From Nectonema munidae (Eukaryota; Nematomorpha; Nectonematoida; Nectonematidae), in contig JAUIRK010001040.1 of NCBI GenBank assembly GCA_030549495.1, positions 124,001 through 188,000 on the forward strand: a stretch of DNA of 64,000 bases, given 5' to 3'. Positions within the stretch are counted from its first letter, which is position 1. Each line of letters opens with the position of its first letter. Positions 10,267-23,057 of the stretch are shown here, piece after piece. The notes beneath the pieces were generated by a model. That model did no database searches and had not been told where the DNA came from. It was given only the letters and a program-made list of their open reading frames with translations. Made by a program: the position numbers and the translations under genes.

Positions 10267-12914
10267 TCATATTTCTGCAAACCAATAGGCTTGTCAATGA
10301 CTTCATGTTTTCATTTAGTGGTTAGAACGCTCCATCTGCATACCCATGGTAATAACATTATTATAATATAAGTAAAGTGCTGAAGAGTTATTTTACTTGA
10401 AATAAAAAGAATAAACAAAAAGAGTAAAGTTTCAAACATGTTTTATTTAAATAAATTTGTTTGAAACTTTACTCTATTTTGTTTATTATAAATATATCAA
10501 CAATTATAATATCATCAATGTAAATATGAACATATGTCGTTCGGTGCTGGTATGTTAGAAAGTAGATATATTGATAGAGAAGAGTAGTAATGCTAACATA
10601 CAATACAAAGAAGCAGTCCTTGAGGATAATCCTTAACTTTTTTCTCATATCTTATACTTTTTAAAAAATAATTGATCTATAAAGTTATAAAATTAATTTT
10701 AGATTGTAGGATGTGATTTGTTTTAAGGTTGAATACTCTAATGATATTACTACACTTGGAACTAACATATTGATGAAAATTTCTTTAAAAAGGGAGAAAT
10801 AATTTAGAATATATAAAATGGTAACAATATGGAGAATTAGGATTTTCAGGGAATAGAAAAAGACCACACATGAGAAGAAATAGTGCCGTGTGTATGGATA
10901 AATTTTTTGAAATTAATTTTTCATTATAGATCATTTGGATGTGATGAATTGAACATGAAATTTAAGATTTGTCTTTCAAGAAGATACATCAAAGACAGTG
11001 ATACTCAATCGCAGCCCTGAGGGCCACATGTGACCATCAACCTCTTGTTTTGTGGCCCAGATAGCTTATAAAGTTTAAATATTAAAAAGATTTAGTGCTT
11101 TTGTTGCGGAGCCTCCGCATCACGATGTTGGTTCTTAATTTGGCCCTTTGTTAAAAGACGTTGAGAAGCACTGATATAGGAGATGGAAAATTTGATTGTT
11201 AAGCTTTTTCTGCTGCACAATTTTTTTCCAAATATTTGTTCAAATATGTCTGAAAGAACATTGAATGCTTCGTTTTCTAAGAATCTAATATGGTGTCATT
11301 TTTAGAATAAAGGAAAGGTTAACCGAGTGAAAAAGTGAGAATAAGAATAACCTCGATTTAAAAAATAAAAAATTGAATTTTTGTTTTTTAATGCTAAAAG
11401 ATATAAATTCATAAATGTTTGGGATATGCCTAAAAAAATGTTATATTGCCCACATTCATTCAGATAATAGAAAGTGTTAGAAAGATGCTTTTTTATATTA
11501 GAGAATGAAATTTACTTAGATCTTCTGGAACTGTAACATCTTTATTATATACTGGTAATAAACAAATTAAATGATTTTATTATCTCTTTTATAATATTTC
11601 AATTACCTTCACATTCTCCCAGTAAATCTTGATAACCACTTTTACATTCACAGAGGTTCATGCCGTGACGATGCACGCATTCAGCGTGTTCTTGACACGC
11701 ACCAGTGAGTTGGCAATCCGCTGTGCGAAAATAAAATTAATCCCTCATGTAAAAGTAAGAAGAGGAAAGATTTACCAATACAGACACCTCCATGCATTTG
11801 ATAGCCAGGATCACAAGCAAGATATAAACTTTTCCCATTTTGCACGCAGTGTGAGTTTGCAACATCAAAAACAGATTTAGAATCATTCATAGAACATTCC
11901 TTCATTTCTTCAAAAATGATCAAATTAAAATTTGCTCATTGGATGAGATGAAATCAACTACTTACCCATACAACGACCGTTGTTTGTTGCAAAACCTGAT
12001 TCACAAACATCCACAAGGAATCCATTAGACATTCTTGCTTTTTTAGGATACTGACTGATTTTATCAGACGCATATTCGGAAGCATACACAAGTAAAAAAC
12101 AATGAACATATGATCAAGGCAATTGAAAGAAGTTGGAAAGAATTACATCATAAGCCCCAAACCAGATATAAAATACAGTAAGGGTAAAAAGGAAAATTTT
12201 GGGATGAAAAGGAGAAAGAGAAAACTACAACCCCTTTTAATCCTCTATTCATTGAAGTTCATTTTGAAAAATGAATTCTCAACAAAGAATGAAAAATATA
12301 AATTGTTAATTTGAATAATATTAAATCAAGCACACTGGATGGAAAATTAAAATAAAAGAAAATCTCTGGATACGCCTCTGGTCCTAAAATATTATCTACG
12401 AGTATATACCTAATTTTTTCTATTATTTTTCTGAAAAAGAGTTTACATAAGCACAATTTGCTATATTGGTTTTCAAAGCAAGTTATTTTCTATTTCAAGG
12501 GTATTTAAAAAATTTTTCTAACAATGCGGTATTTCAATCAACATTGAGAGCTTTAACAAAGAAGGCCACAGCCCCTCATAAATATTTTGAACCAACAACA
12601 GTTTCAGTATGACGAAAATAGATCAGTGTTTATCCACTTGTAAAGCTTTTTTGATATATTTTTGTATAAATTGGATTTGAGTCTTTTAAAAATAATCGTT
12701 TAGCATAAATATTGAGGATAGCTGCGGGTAGCATGCATTCCTTTATTCAAGAGTTGTATACTTGTATCTGAATTCCTTTGAAAAGGTTGTAACAGAAAAA
12801 GTATTCTTTAAAGTTATGGATAGGCTTAATAGATGATATAATCCTTTAAAATAAGTAAGGCTTACCACTAATGAACAAAAATGAGAGAAGTGCTTTTAAA
12901 TTCGAGACAGTCAT
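10267..12914 (-). CDS. Secreted EGF-domain protein, copy A (exon 2 acceptor lost)
   Basis: Five-exon model on the minus strand: 12,914-12,866, 12,091-11,966, 11,907-11,776, 11,720-11,607 and 10,274-10,267. All introns are phase 1, with GT donors (GTAAG, GTAAG, GTAAA, GTAAT). The product has 142 residues. Exon 1 is a signal peptide (MTVSNLKALLSFLFIS). Exons 2-3 carry six cysteines, including CDPGYQMHGGVC. Exon 4 (about residues 103-140) is a canonical EGF module with spacing C-x5-C-x5-C-x8-C-x-C-x10-C. Exon 5 adds Glu-Ile before a TGA; AATAAA follows at 10,202-10,207 (minus strand). In this copy the acceptor of exon 2 reads TTTTTTAC instead of TTTTTTAG, so exon 2 would be skipped or spliced elsewhere; a downstream AG (AAAATCAG) is a possible substitute. 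The receptor or role is unknown. Exons 1-4 are well supported; exon 5 rests on phase, acceptor and poly-A signal. Confidence 0.75.
10411..10486. repeat. Perfect hairpin, copy A
   Basis: Arms of about 28 bp (core AGAGTAAAGTTTCAAACA and its complement) flank a 19-bp AT loop. It lies in the downstream flank/last intron of the EGF gene. It could be a short foldback MITE. Confidence 0.75.
10996..11173. mobile_element. hAT-like MITE, copy A (178 bp)
   Basis: Ends CAGTGATACTCAA and, inverted, CAGTGCTTCTCAA: the CAGTG-N-TTCTCAA type of hAT terminal repeat. Internal GC-rich words (GGGCCACATGTGACC, TTGTGGCCC) are typical of this MITE group. Flanking 8-mers ATCAAAGA and ATATAGGA match only partly, so the target duplication is worn. 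Located in intron 4 of the EGF gene. Confidence 0.65.
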
Positions 12915-13759
12915 TTTGGAACAAGAAAGCAAGAAGTGGTATTAAATAAGAAAAACGTCCACTTTTATACTTTTCTCTGTCCAAGAAGATGTAGAGAAGT
13001 TGTAGTAAATCAGGAAACGATTGCTCATGCCTATAAATTGAGTCATGCAACCTAAAGGTTAGAGAAGTTTAGATGTTTGTTTACTCTCTTAAATGATATT
13101 GCAAGAAAAGTTTAGTTGCAGGGATGATGAAGTATACTTTTCTTTATTTATGAAAGTCACTTTTCAGAAGTTTTATTATCTATACATTAACATTACGTTC
13201 TAGCTATTTCTAAAATTTTAAAGATATTTTAAAATTCATCTTATACATTTAGAATGTACAAAAAAATTAATTGTTTGCATTGTTATTTTATTTTTATTAA
13301 GCTTTGTATAATCATGCTCCAATATTTTCCTAAACATACAAATCTCCTGGTTCAGACAATATAATTGTTATATGATATAATAACAATGGCTAGACAAGGG
13401 TGTAAAAATCTTGTGTTTTTAAAGATCAATTTTAAATAATTATTATCTTAAGGCTATCAAAAAGAATTAGCATCGTGCAGAACGTTGCCTTATTCAAATA
13501 TAATTATTTTATTTTCTACATTACTAACTTTTAGAGAAGCCAACTTTATCACATAAATTGGACTAAAAATAACTACTGATAGAAGACACTAATTGAATCA
13601 GGAATAAATGGGGCTATGGAAAAATAAATGAAATTGTTAAAGGAAGAGATAATCTAGATAAAAAAGCTTTAATAAAGACTAATTCATAAATACTAGAAAG
13701 ATTCATCAATAATTTTTTCCTAAAAATAAAATATTAACTTGACTATTTTTTAATCAAAA

Positions 13760-13878
13760 ATGTAAAAATATACCTCTTAAAGTTGGCACAATTATATTAC
13801 ATCTGTTTCCTTTGATCTTCCATTGGACTTTCTTCTTATATTAAGATTAAATCGAGTTTCATCAATGTATATAATGCT
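13760..13878 (-). pseudogene. Tc1/IS630-type transposase scrap, copy A
   Basis: On the minus strand one frame reads SIIYIDETRFNLNIRR then GRSKETDVI and a stop. IDETRFNLNIRR..GRS matches the second-Asp block (xIDExxFNLxxRRxxGxx) of DDE_3 transposases. Only this block survives. Confidence 0.6.
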
Positions 13879-14170
13879 TTTTTCTTCTTTTTAATGAGTT
13901 TGTTGCTTCTAGAATTAGTTTGTGGCAATGGACTATACAAAAAATAATGAGATTCTCAACCAACCAACTCATGGTTGGTTGGAGATATCAAAGCACTTTC
14001 AGCCGTAAGGCTATTTATAATAATTTTATAATATTCAATGGTTATTTTTTTTTATAAAATATGATTAAATATATCATCGTTTACTTTAAAAATTTAGAAA
14101 TAAATTTTAACAACAAAATCATAAGAAATAAATAAAAAAGTAGGAAAAATATTGTAAATATAAAAAAAAA

Positions 14171-14480
14171 TTAAATATGTAAGGGTGAGGCGGAATTGGG
14201 TGGGATGGAACTAAAAATGGACATAAACAGAGCACTCTTTGTTTTTTTGAGGTGGGTATCATTTGACAACACTTTAGACCGATACAAACCTGCTAGATCA
14301 TCAGCATACATATATAATTTAAATAAATCAAATTGAAAGATATCATTTATATATATATCAAAAAAAGAGAGGTCCCAATATGGATCCCTGTGGCACTCCA
14401 TGTTTAACTAACAATTTAGTCGATGTTTGACCTAATTCAAATTCTATTTTTGATAACTATAATCTAAATCATAGTTCAAT
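14171..14480 (-). pseudogene. LINE reverse-transcriptase scrap, copy A
   Basis: The minus strand encodes KHGVPQGSILGP and, one base out of frame after a seven-T run, FFDIYINDIFQFDLF and YMYADDLAGLYRS. These are the GVPQG and YADD boxes of a LINE reverse transcriptase. Nothing further of the element is recognisable. The sequence is not closely similar to the LINEs at 5 kb and 49 kb. Confidence 0.75.
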
Positions 14481-14552
14481 ACAAGCGGCGCAATTGTGCC
14501 TTCTTGAAGAAAACACCCTGATTTACCTTTACGTTTACCTTTATTAAAAATA

Positions 14553-15850
14553 TCACTTAAACTTTGAAACTTCTATGTCTCTGCCTCAAATTTGAACCGT
14601 CCACCCAGATTTAGAATCATTTCTCTAGGACATTTTGAAAAAAATTCTTTGAAAAAATAAGATAAAAATTTAAATAAAATTTAATAATTCGTTTTAAGCA
14701 CCATTTTAAAATGATAAAATAGAGTATAAGAAAGTCCACATTTGTTAATCTTTTCAAAATAATGATGCTGGATGCTTTTGCGCCATCGCAGTGTTTGACT
14801 TTGTTTGCAGAGCATGAAAGTTTCAGCATGGAAAAGAAGAAAACGGCTAAATGGTAAGAAGCTGTTGTTTTTAGCCTAGCTGTTTAATGAGAAAGAAAAT
14901 GGCTGAAATATGAGGAAGATCTTCACCAACTGGACTAATTCACAATTGCAACACATTCTAAAAATTAATTTATGAATTAGCACATATGCTCTAAATAATA
15001 TTGATCTTCATCATAAGGAAATCATTGATCTCTTTTAAGTCAAATTTTTTATAAGGTCATTGACTTTTTTAAAGTCTTGTTGAATTTTTATAGTGTATGT
15101 TATAGTTTAGTAGTTATATTTATAGTTTCACTTCGTGGAGTAAAAACAAATTATTTTTTGGTAAAAAGTTTAACATTTGTTGTAAACTAAATTCAGATAA
15201 CCCATATTAATCCAGAGTTCAATATCAGAATCCTTCATAGCTTAACCGGTTTTGCTCAAATTCAATGTAAATCTGAATTTTATATATTATATATTATTAT
15301 TATTTTATTTTACTAAAAATTATATTTTATTTAAATATCATAAATTTAAAAAATTTTTAAAAATAATTCTGACTTTTTAGTTTTAAAACATACATCAGAT
15401 ATTAACGTATTCATTTAAGTAGTCAAAAATCAACAACTTGTTTTACAAAATTGAGCAGTTACTGAAGCCAGAGGAACTCCATACTTTCCACATCCCAGAC
15501 AGTTTTTGTGCCAATTCTGTTTAAAAAGCAAAGAGAGATGAATAATGAATCCTGTAGATAGGAAAAGTTGACCTTTGAAATTATACACCTACAAGAACAT
15601 TGTATCACTAGCGCAATTTATTTTTGATCTAAAAAATGCTGTCTTAGAAAACAGTTACAAATATATTTTCTCATTTTCACAAAAATTTGTCCTTTTTTGT
15701 TGTTAAAAAATAGTACAGATTCAATGCTAAATTTCATTTATTTGAAGTTTGAAATTAATTATAGTTCTGTTTAAAAAAATTGGATATAATATACAGGAGC
15801 GGATGCAGAAAAACAAGTGGCTTGAAAAAAAGAATAGCATTGCTGGAGAG
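14553..15850. repeat. Segment related to the muscle LIM locus, copy A
   Basis: About 1.3 kb that matches 30,757-32,150 in the same orientation at roughly 90% identity by eye, including exon 4 of the muscle LIM gene and its flanking intron. A conserved piece at about 14,760-14,940 (a 70-codon minus-strand frame, 14,617-14,829) is kept in all three copies; I cannot assign a function. The right border is a short MITE-like unit with AGGAGCGGATGCAG (about 15,796) and CTGGATCCGACC (about 15,880). Confidence 0.8.
15451..15516 (-). pseudogene. Broken copy of muscle LIM exon 4, copy A
   Basis: The minus strand starts after a good acceptor (TTTTTAAACAG) with NWHKNCLGCGKYGVPLASVT. Compared with the real exon (31,826-31,733) a zinc-binding Cys is Tyr (CGKYG for CGKCG), and Arg to Gly and Asp to Ala changes are present. 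The last third of the exon and its splice donor are deleted. No other LIM exon lies nearby, so this cannot make a LIM protein. Confidence 0.8.
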
Positions 15851-16564
15851 AGAGGGGGCAACTGTCCCCTTTGCACCTTCTGGATCCGACCGTAATATAC
15901 AACGTGATTATCGCTAAAAATGGCAATGCAATTTTCTTTCTTTAGTGGGATTAGTAAAAAAAATTTCGATAGCTTTTAATTTAATTTGCTTACAAAACAA
16001 AATTAATGATACGTCTTTGTATGAATTTGAAAGTAAAATAGTGCAAAAAAGAGAAAACCTTAAATTGAGAAACTTGAGAATTTCACATTTTCCAAACCGT
16101 CCTATATATTTTTTCAATGAATAAAGTTTACTGATATAACAAAAGATTAAATTAAAAATTTTAACTAAGTTTTTTTTATAATTCATAGGTTACAAAACAT
16201 TTTAATTTCTCATAATATAATAATATGCAGAAATACTAAGTCATAGAGCTAAGCAAAACCATCGAAAACTTTAAACACGAATAATAACACTCTACTAACG
16301 TGCAATACAACTAACTAGCTATAAGTCACTTAGGAAAAAACAAAATATTACATTGTATCTAATTTCAAGAATTTTGAAATTTGAAGCTGGAAACTAAAAA
16401 ATTTAATAATGAAATGATTTTGAGATAAATATATTAAAGTATAATCAACTTAATTTAAAGTTTGACAGTATTTCAAAAGAGAAAAGGCAACATTGCAACT
16501 GATATAACGCAAACTGCTGCCAAAACTCAACTCTCGCTCTTCCTTTGCCATGACTACACCTGAG

Positions 16565-16921
16565 TCAGAGAGAAGATCGAGTTGTTTCCTCTGGAGAAGT
16601 TGCTAACCGAAGCTGAGGTTTTTTGTGAGATGTTTTCGAAAAACAACCTTCCTGGTTCGAAGCACTAAAGAGCATTGGCCCTTTCTCTTGCGTGAGTGTT
16701 TCATGACGATTTTGAAAGAAGTGTAAACAAACACCTTGGCAAAAGAAGGAAAAGCGCGAGCCTGTGAAGCAAGCGAAGTAAGCGATCTTTACAATGCATG
16801 TAGGGATGTTGAATGACTGATTCACAAGTAAAGCCTTCTTTGAAAACACTGAAAGTGCGTACATGGACTTCTTGGTCAAAAGGAGGAATGTTCTGTGTCC
16901 ACTCTTATACTCATGGGTCAA
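16565..16921 (-). other. Unassigned 118-codon frame, copy A
   Basis: A GC-richer patch of about 400 bp. The minus frame MTHEYKSGHRTF... has no family I recognise. It is open in both copies A and B, and the one base change seen between them (TGC/TGT) is silent. The plus strand also has a short helical-looking frame (EKIELFPLEKLLTEAEVF). It could be an untranslated or coding exon; the direction is not settled. Confidence 0.3.
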
Positions 16922-17707
16922 TTTAAAGCGTTAAGCATTACTTATAATTTCTAAAAATATTATGAGCATAATTCTTAATATTAATATCCTAAATTTCATT
17001 CTTTATAAATACGCGATTCTAACCCTGTTAGAAATCAAGCTAGCACTGGACATAAAGATTGCTTCCCAATTTTGGAGCATTGGTGTTAGGATAGTATCGA
17101 TCATTTAGCTGTATTCATGTATTTGAAACATATATTCATGTAAAATAGTATTTATAAAGGTATAGAGTTATGCAGTAGAAGAGGCCCTTATTAGGTTTTT
17201 ATTGGGATGGGTAGTCCAGAAAGATCGTGGACTCAGCATTACCGGAAGCTTCTAAAAGTTTTTATGCAAAAATTATTTCATTTTTTCACCATCGCTTGAC
17301 GGATGATTTTGTTATAGCAACGTTGACGGACATTTTTTCCATATTTCAAAATTTTTGTAATTCTATAATTTTTTGAATTTTATTTGACAAAAGATAATAA
17401 ATTGATTATTATTATTATTGCTAAATTTTGTGATAGTTAAGATAAAAGCCTTCGAAATCTAATATTTGTCGAACCAAATTCAAAAAATATTTAACGCCAT
17501 CTATCAATAAAAATACTAGTATGAGATTTTCTACTGACATTTGAAACCTTCAATCAATATATAATGTATGTATTGAATCCTGGAAAACTCTTATCCCATA
17601 TAAGAAATAATGATAAGATTCTTATAATATCATGGCTCCCATTTTTCCCATGACAATGGTAAGATTGGATACAAATTTCAAGTAATTTAGACATTTATTT
17701 AAATATC

Positions 17708-17863
17708 GGTCGTTCACAACACATCACTAATTTTCGGCGAATTTTAACACCTCTCCCTTCTCTTTGACACCTTAAACTATTTTATCATTTAAAAATTTTG
17801 CCATTTAATAAATTTTTGACTCTCGCCTTCACAGTCTTGGTTGCCGTAAATTGTAAACAACCC
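17708..17863. mobile_element. Older MITE related to the 7.3-kb MITE, copy A
   Basis: Left end GGTCGTTCACAAC and inverted right end GGGTTGTTTACAATTTACG resemble the MITE termini at 7,327 (GGGTCGTTCACAATTGACG). Length is 156 bp. The ends are diverged and no target duplication is clear. Confidence 0.5.
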
Positions 17864-19436
17864 TGAAGTTGACAATTAAGTTCTGTTGATAAGTTTTTCT
17901 TATTCAAAATCATAAAAGTCTTTTATGAAAGTCTTTTGAATTATAATGGCTTTTTTAGGTTCATTCATTAGTATGGGTTTCTTAACACTTGCATGTCCAT
18001 TGATTTTTTATTCCGAAGAATGACAATTTCGGGCATTGAGAGCCAGAGCTGTTTCTCTATGTAAAACAGTTGAGACTTTAAGTTAAAACAATCAAATTTG
18101 AACTAATTGATTTTGAATTTTACTTTGAAAAGAGTTTGTTTAAAACACTCAAACGCGTACAATTTTTGGGTGCATCTTAACTGTCAATTCGTTTTAAGCA
18201 ATACGTTTGATTTTAATGTACTCTTGAACAACTTTCTACTCTGTAAATTATGGAACGAAATCATTGCTTTTGCGTGCTTTGATAAAGTGTTTATCTTTCT
18301 GGTCTCATCTAAGAATTATCATCAATGCATAGTATTCTTAAAAAACTTGGGTTTTGTTCTTCGTATACCCTTTTGAACAATAACCGTATAAACCTCTCTG
18401 TAAACTTTGATGAGTTTTAGTTCGATACGAGGATTCTCTATATCTGATCCGTTTAATTCCAAAACTTTTAAAAGTAAATTATTTTGTAAATCTTCCCAAA
18501 ATTTTAAAAATCTTACTTTATCACTTTATATAGTAAGTTATCTAATTGTCTTGGTTAGTAAGTTTCATTTTATTATAAGTTGTTTATGATAAAATAAATT
18601 TACTTCTAGATTCTAGTTATAACACTAAGTCCCTTCTGACTCATGATATCTAAGTTTTAAAACGGGACAAAAAGAACAATTTTTTATACAGAAAAGTTTT
18701 GAAAGTTGATTAAAAAGTTTTATATTTATTTAAATTATCATGTTGTATGATAGCCACATGAGTTCTAAATCTTTTGACAATTTTTTTTTGTATAAAAATC
18801 AGGGTTTTGCGGGTGTGACTATTTACTGGAATCTCCGTGAATACTATAAATTCTTTTCAAATCTTTTAACGAAGTTATTTTTCAAAGGTTAATCAACCTG
18901 TTTTATCTGGGTATTTTATACAAATTTGATTGTTTCATATCGATTTTTACCGGAATCATGCTGAACCGCCTAAAATCTTATAGAATCTTCCGGTTTGCCA
19001 CGAAATACTATAATTTCTTTTAAAACTATCGACAGAAGTTTTTTTTCAAAACTTAATTTTCCAGGTTTGTTCGCCTCAACATTCCATAAATTCTACCGTA
19101 GCGCATTCTTATCCAAACACAATATGAATCTTTTGCTTGAATTTATAAACAAAACTTTTTTGTCCTTGAAGCCAGTATTACGAGAAAGAAGTTTCTTGAC
19201 TCCTCTATCGTTTCATAATTCATGCACAGTATTGTAATCACCATATGATACGAAGAAAGATCATCTAACAATTCTCTTTATATATATTGCGAGGTATTCA
19301 ATCAGGTAAATCAGAACTTTCCATCTTAGATACAAAACATTGGGAGAAACGTTTGCAGAAAAATGAATAAATTTATTTAATAACAAGAAAACCGTAGAAG
19401 AGCAAAGAATGCCACTGGTAGAAAGTACGTGGATAA

Positions 19437-22093
19437 TCATATTTCTGCAAACCAATAGGCTTGTCAATGACTTCATGTTTTCATTTAGTGGTTAGAACGC
19501 TCCATCTGCATACCCATGGTAATAACATTATTATAATATAAGTAAAGTGCTGAAGAGTTATTTTACTTGAAATAAAAAGAATAAACAAAAAGAGTAAAGT
19601 TTCAAACATGTTTTATTTAAATAAATTTGTTTGAAACTTTACTCTATTTTGTTTATTATAAATATATCAACAATTATAATATCATTAATGTAAATATGAA
19701 CATATGTCGTTCGGTGCTGGTAAGTTAGAAAGTAGATATATTGATAGAGAAGTTGTATTGTAATGCTAACATACAATACAAAGAAGCAGTCCTTGAGGAT
19801 AATCCTTAACTTTTTTCTCATATCTTATATTTTTTAAAAAATAATAATTGATCTATAAAGTTATAAAATTAATTTTAGATTGTAGGATGTGATTTGTTTT
19901 AAGGTTGAATACTCTAATGATATTACTACACTTGGAACTAACATATTGATGAAAATTTCTTTAAAAAGGGAGAAATAATTTAGAATATATAAAATGGAAT
20001 AAAATAACAATATGGAGAATTAGGATTTTCAGGGAATAGAAAAAGACCACGCATGAGAAGAAATAGTGCCGTGTGTATGGATAAATTTTAGAAAATAATT
20101 TTTCATGATAGATCATTTGGATGTGATGAATTGAACATGAAATTTAAGATTTGTCTTTCAAGAAGATACATCAAAGACAGTGATACTCAATCGCAGCCCT
20201 GAGGGCCACATGTGACCATCAACCTCTTGTTTTGTGGCCCAGATAGCTTATAAAGTTTAAATATTAAAAAGATTTAGTGCTTTTGTTGCGGAGCCTCCGC
20301 ATCACGATGTTGGTTCTTAATTTGGCCCTTTGTTAAAAGACGTTGAGAAGCACTGATATAGGAGATGGAAAATTTGATTGTTAAGCTTTTTCTGCTGCAC
20401 AATTTTTTTCCAAATATTTGTTCAAATATGTCTGAAAGAACATTGAATGCTTCGTTTTCTAAGAATCTAATATGGTGTCATTTTTAGAATAAAGGAAAGG
20501 TTAACCGAGTGAAAAAGTGAGAATAAGAATAACCTCGATTTAAAAAATAAAGAATTGAATTTTTGTTTTTTAATGCTAAAAGATATAAATTCATAAATGT
20601 TTGGGATATGCCTAAAAAAATGTTATATTGCCCACATTCATTCAGATAATAGAAAGTGTTAGAAAGATGCTTTTTTATATTAGAGAATGAAATTTACTTA
20701 GATCTTCTGGAACTGTAACATCTTTATTATATACTGGTAATAAACAAATTAAATGATTTTATTATCTCTTTTATAATATTTCAATTACCTTCACATTCTC
20801 CCAGTAAATCTTGATAACCACTTTTACATTCACAGAGGTTCATGCCGTGACGATGCACGCATTCAGCGTGTTCTTGACACGCACCAGTGAGTTTGCAATC
20901 CGCTGTGCGAAAATAAAATTAATCCCTCATGTAAAAGTAAGAAGAGGAAAGATTTACCAATACAGACACCTCCATGCATTTGATAGCCAGGATCACAAGC
21001 AAGATATAAACTTTTCCCATTTTGCACGCAGTGTGAGTTTGCAACATCAAAAACAGATTTAGAATCATTCATAGAACATTCCTTCATTTCTTCAAAAATG
21101 ATCAAATTAAAATTTGCTCATTGGATGAGATGAAATCAACTACTTACCCATACAACGACCGTTGTTTGTTGCAAAACCTGATTCACAAACATCCACAAGG
21201 AATCCATTAGACATTCTTGCTTTTTTAGGATACTGACTGATTTTATCAGACGCATATTCGGAAGCATACACAACTAAAAAATAATGAACATATGATCAAG
21301 GCAATTGAAAGAATTTGGAAAGAATTACATCATAAGCCCCAAACCAGATATAAAATACAGTAAGGGTAAAAAGGAAAATTTTGGGATGAAAAGGAGAAAG
21401 AGAAAACTACAACCCCTTTTAATCCTCTATTCATTGAAGTTCATTTTGAAAAATGAATTCTCAACAAAGAATGAAAAATATAAATTGTTAATTTGAATAT
21501 TAAATCAAGCACACTGGATGGAAAATTAAAATAAAAGAAAATCTCTGGATACGCCTCTGGTCCTAAAATATTATCTACGAGTATATACCTAATTTTTTCT
21601 ATTATTTTTCTGAAAAAGAGTTTACATAAGCACAATTTGCTATATTGGTTTTCAAAGCAAGTTATTTTCTATTTCAAAGGTATTTAAAAAATTTTTCTAA
21701 CAATGCGGTATTTCAATCAACATTGAGAGCTTTAACAAAGAAGGCCACAGCCCCTCATAAATATTTTGCACCAACAACAGTTTCAGTATGACGAAAATAG
21801 ATCAGTGTTTATCCACTTGTAAAGCTTTTTTGATATATTTTTGTATAAATTGGATTTGAGTCTTTTAAAAATAATCGTTTAGCATAAATATTGAGGATAG
21901 CTGCGGGTAGCATGCATTCCTTTATTCAAGAGTTGTATACTTGTATCTGAATTCCTTTGAAAAGGTTGTAACAGAAAAAGTATTCTTTAAAGTTATGGAT
22001 AGGCTTAATAGATGATATAATCCTTTAAAATAAGTAAGGCTTACCACTAATGAACAAAAATGAGAGAAGTGCTTTTAAATTCGAGACAGTCAT
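19437..22093 (-). CDS. Secreted EGF-domain protein, copy B (intact splice sites)
   Basis: Same five-exon gene as in copy A: 22,093-22,045, 21,273-21,148, 21,089-20,958, 20,902-20,789 and 19,444-19,437. All borders follow GT-AG in phase 1, including exon 2, whose acceptor is TTTTTTAG here. The predicted product is 142 residues with a cleavable signal peptide, a cysteine-bearing middle (CESGFATNNGRC, CDPGYQMHGGVC) and one C-terminal EGF module. The EGF module starts DCKLTGAC in B and DCQLTGAC in A. It should act outside the cell as a small EGF-like ligand or matrix-binding peptide; that role is inference from architecture only. This is the copy more likely to be functional. The 3' exon is the least certain part. 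Confidence 0.78.
19581..19656. repeat. Perfect hairpin, copy B
   Basis: Same foldback sequence as at 10,411-10,486. Confidence 0.75.
20178..20355. mobile_element. hAT-like MITE, copy B
   Basis: Duplicate of the 178-bp element at 10,996-11,173, in intron 4 of EGF copy B. Confidence 0.65.
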
Positions 22094-22938
22094 TTTGGAA
22101 CAAGAAAGCAAGAAGTGGTATTAAATAAGAAAAACGTCCACTTTTATACTTTTCTCTGTCCAAGAAGATGTAGAGAAGTTGTAGTAAATCAGGAAACGAT
22201 TGCTCATGCCTATAAATTGAGTCATGCAACCTAAAGGTTAGAGAAGTTTAGATGTTTGTTTACTCTCTTAAATGATATTGCAAGAAAAGTTTAGTTGCAG
22301 GGATGATGAAGTATACTTTTCTTTATTTATGAAAGTCACTTTTCAGAAGTTTTATTATCTATACATTAACATTACGTTCTAGCTATTTCTAAAATTTTAA
22401 AGATATTTTAAAATTCATCTTATACATTTAGAATGTACAAAAAAATTAATTGTTTGCATTGTTATTTTATTTTTATTAAGCTTTGTATAATCATGCTCCA
22501 ATATTTTCCTAAACATACAAATCTCCTGGTTCAGACAATATAATTGTTATATGATATAATAACAATGGCTAGACAAGGGTGTAAAAATCTTGTGTTTTTA
22601 AAGATCAATTTTAAATAATTATTATCTTAAGGCTATCAAAAAGAATTAGCATCGTGCAGAACGTTGCCTTATTCAAATATAATTATTTTATTTTCTACAT
22701 TACTAACTTTTAGAGAAGCCAACTTTATCACATAAATTGGACTAAAAATAACTACTGATAGAAGACACTAATTGAATCAGGAATAAATGGGGCTATGGAA
22801 AAATAAATGAAATTGTTAAAGGAAGAGATAATCTAGATAAAAAAGCTTTAATAAAGACTAATTCATAAATACTAGAAAGATTCATCAATAATTTTTTCCT
22901 AAAAATAAAATATTAACTTGACTATTTTTTAATCAAAA

Positions 22939-23057
22939 ATGTAAAAATATACCTCTTAAAGTTGGCACAATTATATTACATCTGTTTCCTTTGATCTTCC
23001 ATTGGACTTTCTTCTTATATTAAGATTAAATCGAGTTTCATCAATGTATATAATGCT
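22939..23057 (-). pseudogene. Tc1/IS630-type transposase scrap, copy B
   Basis: Same IDETRFNLNIRR block as in copy A. Confidence 0.6.

Larger units (their letters stand above)
10142..19311 (+). repeat. Tandem duplication, copy A (9,170 bp)
   Basis: Head-to-tail neighbour of copy B. Similarity begins at CAGAACTTTCCATC (10,142 and 19,312) and ends at CAATCAGGTAAAT (19,311 and 28,489). By eye the copies differ only by scattered single-base changes and a few small indels, so identity is about 99%. The unit contains one complete small gene (EGF type), one broken LIM exon, LINE and Tc1-type scraps and MITEs. Both junctions are clean with no obvious repeat at the breakpoints, as expected for a recent unequal duplication; an assembly artefact from two haplotypes is the main alternative. 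Confidence 0.93.

Noticed and set aside
11629-11880. Plus-strand 83-codon frame (and its twin at 20,811)
   Set aside because: It is the antisense of the EGF exons, which have splice sites and cysteine spacing on the minus strand.
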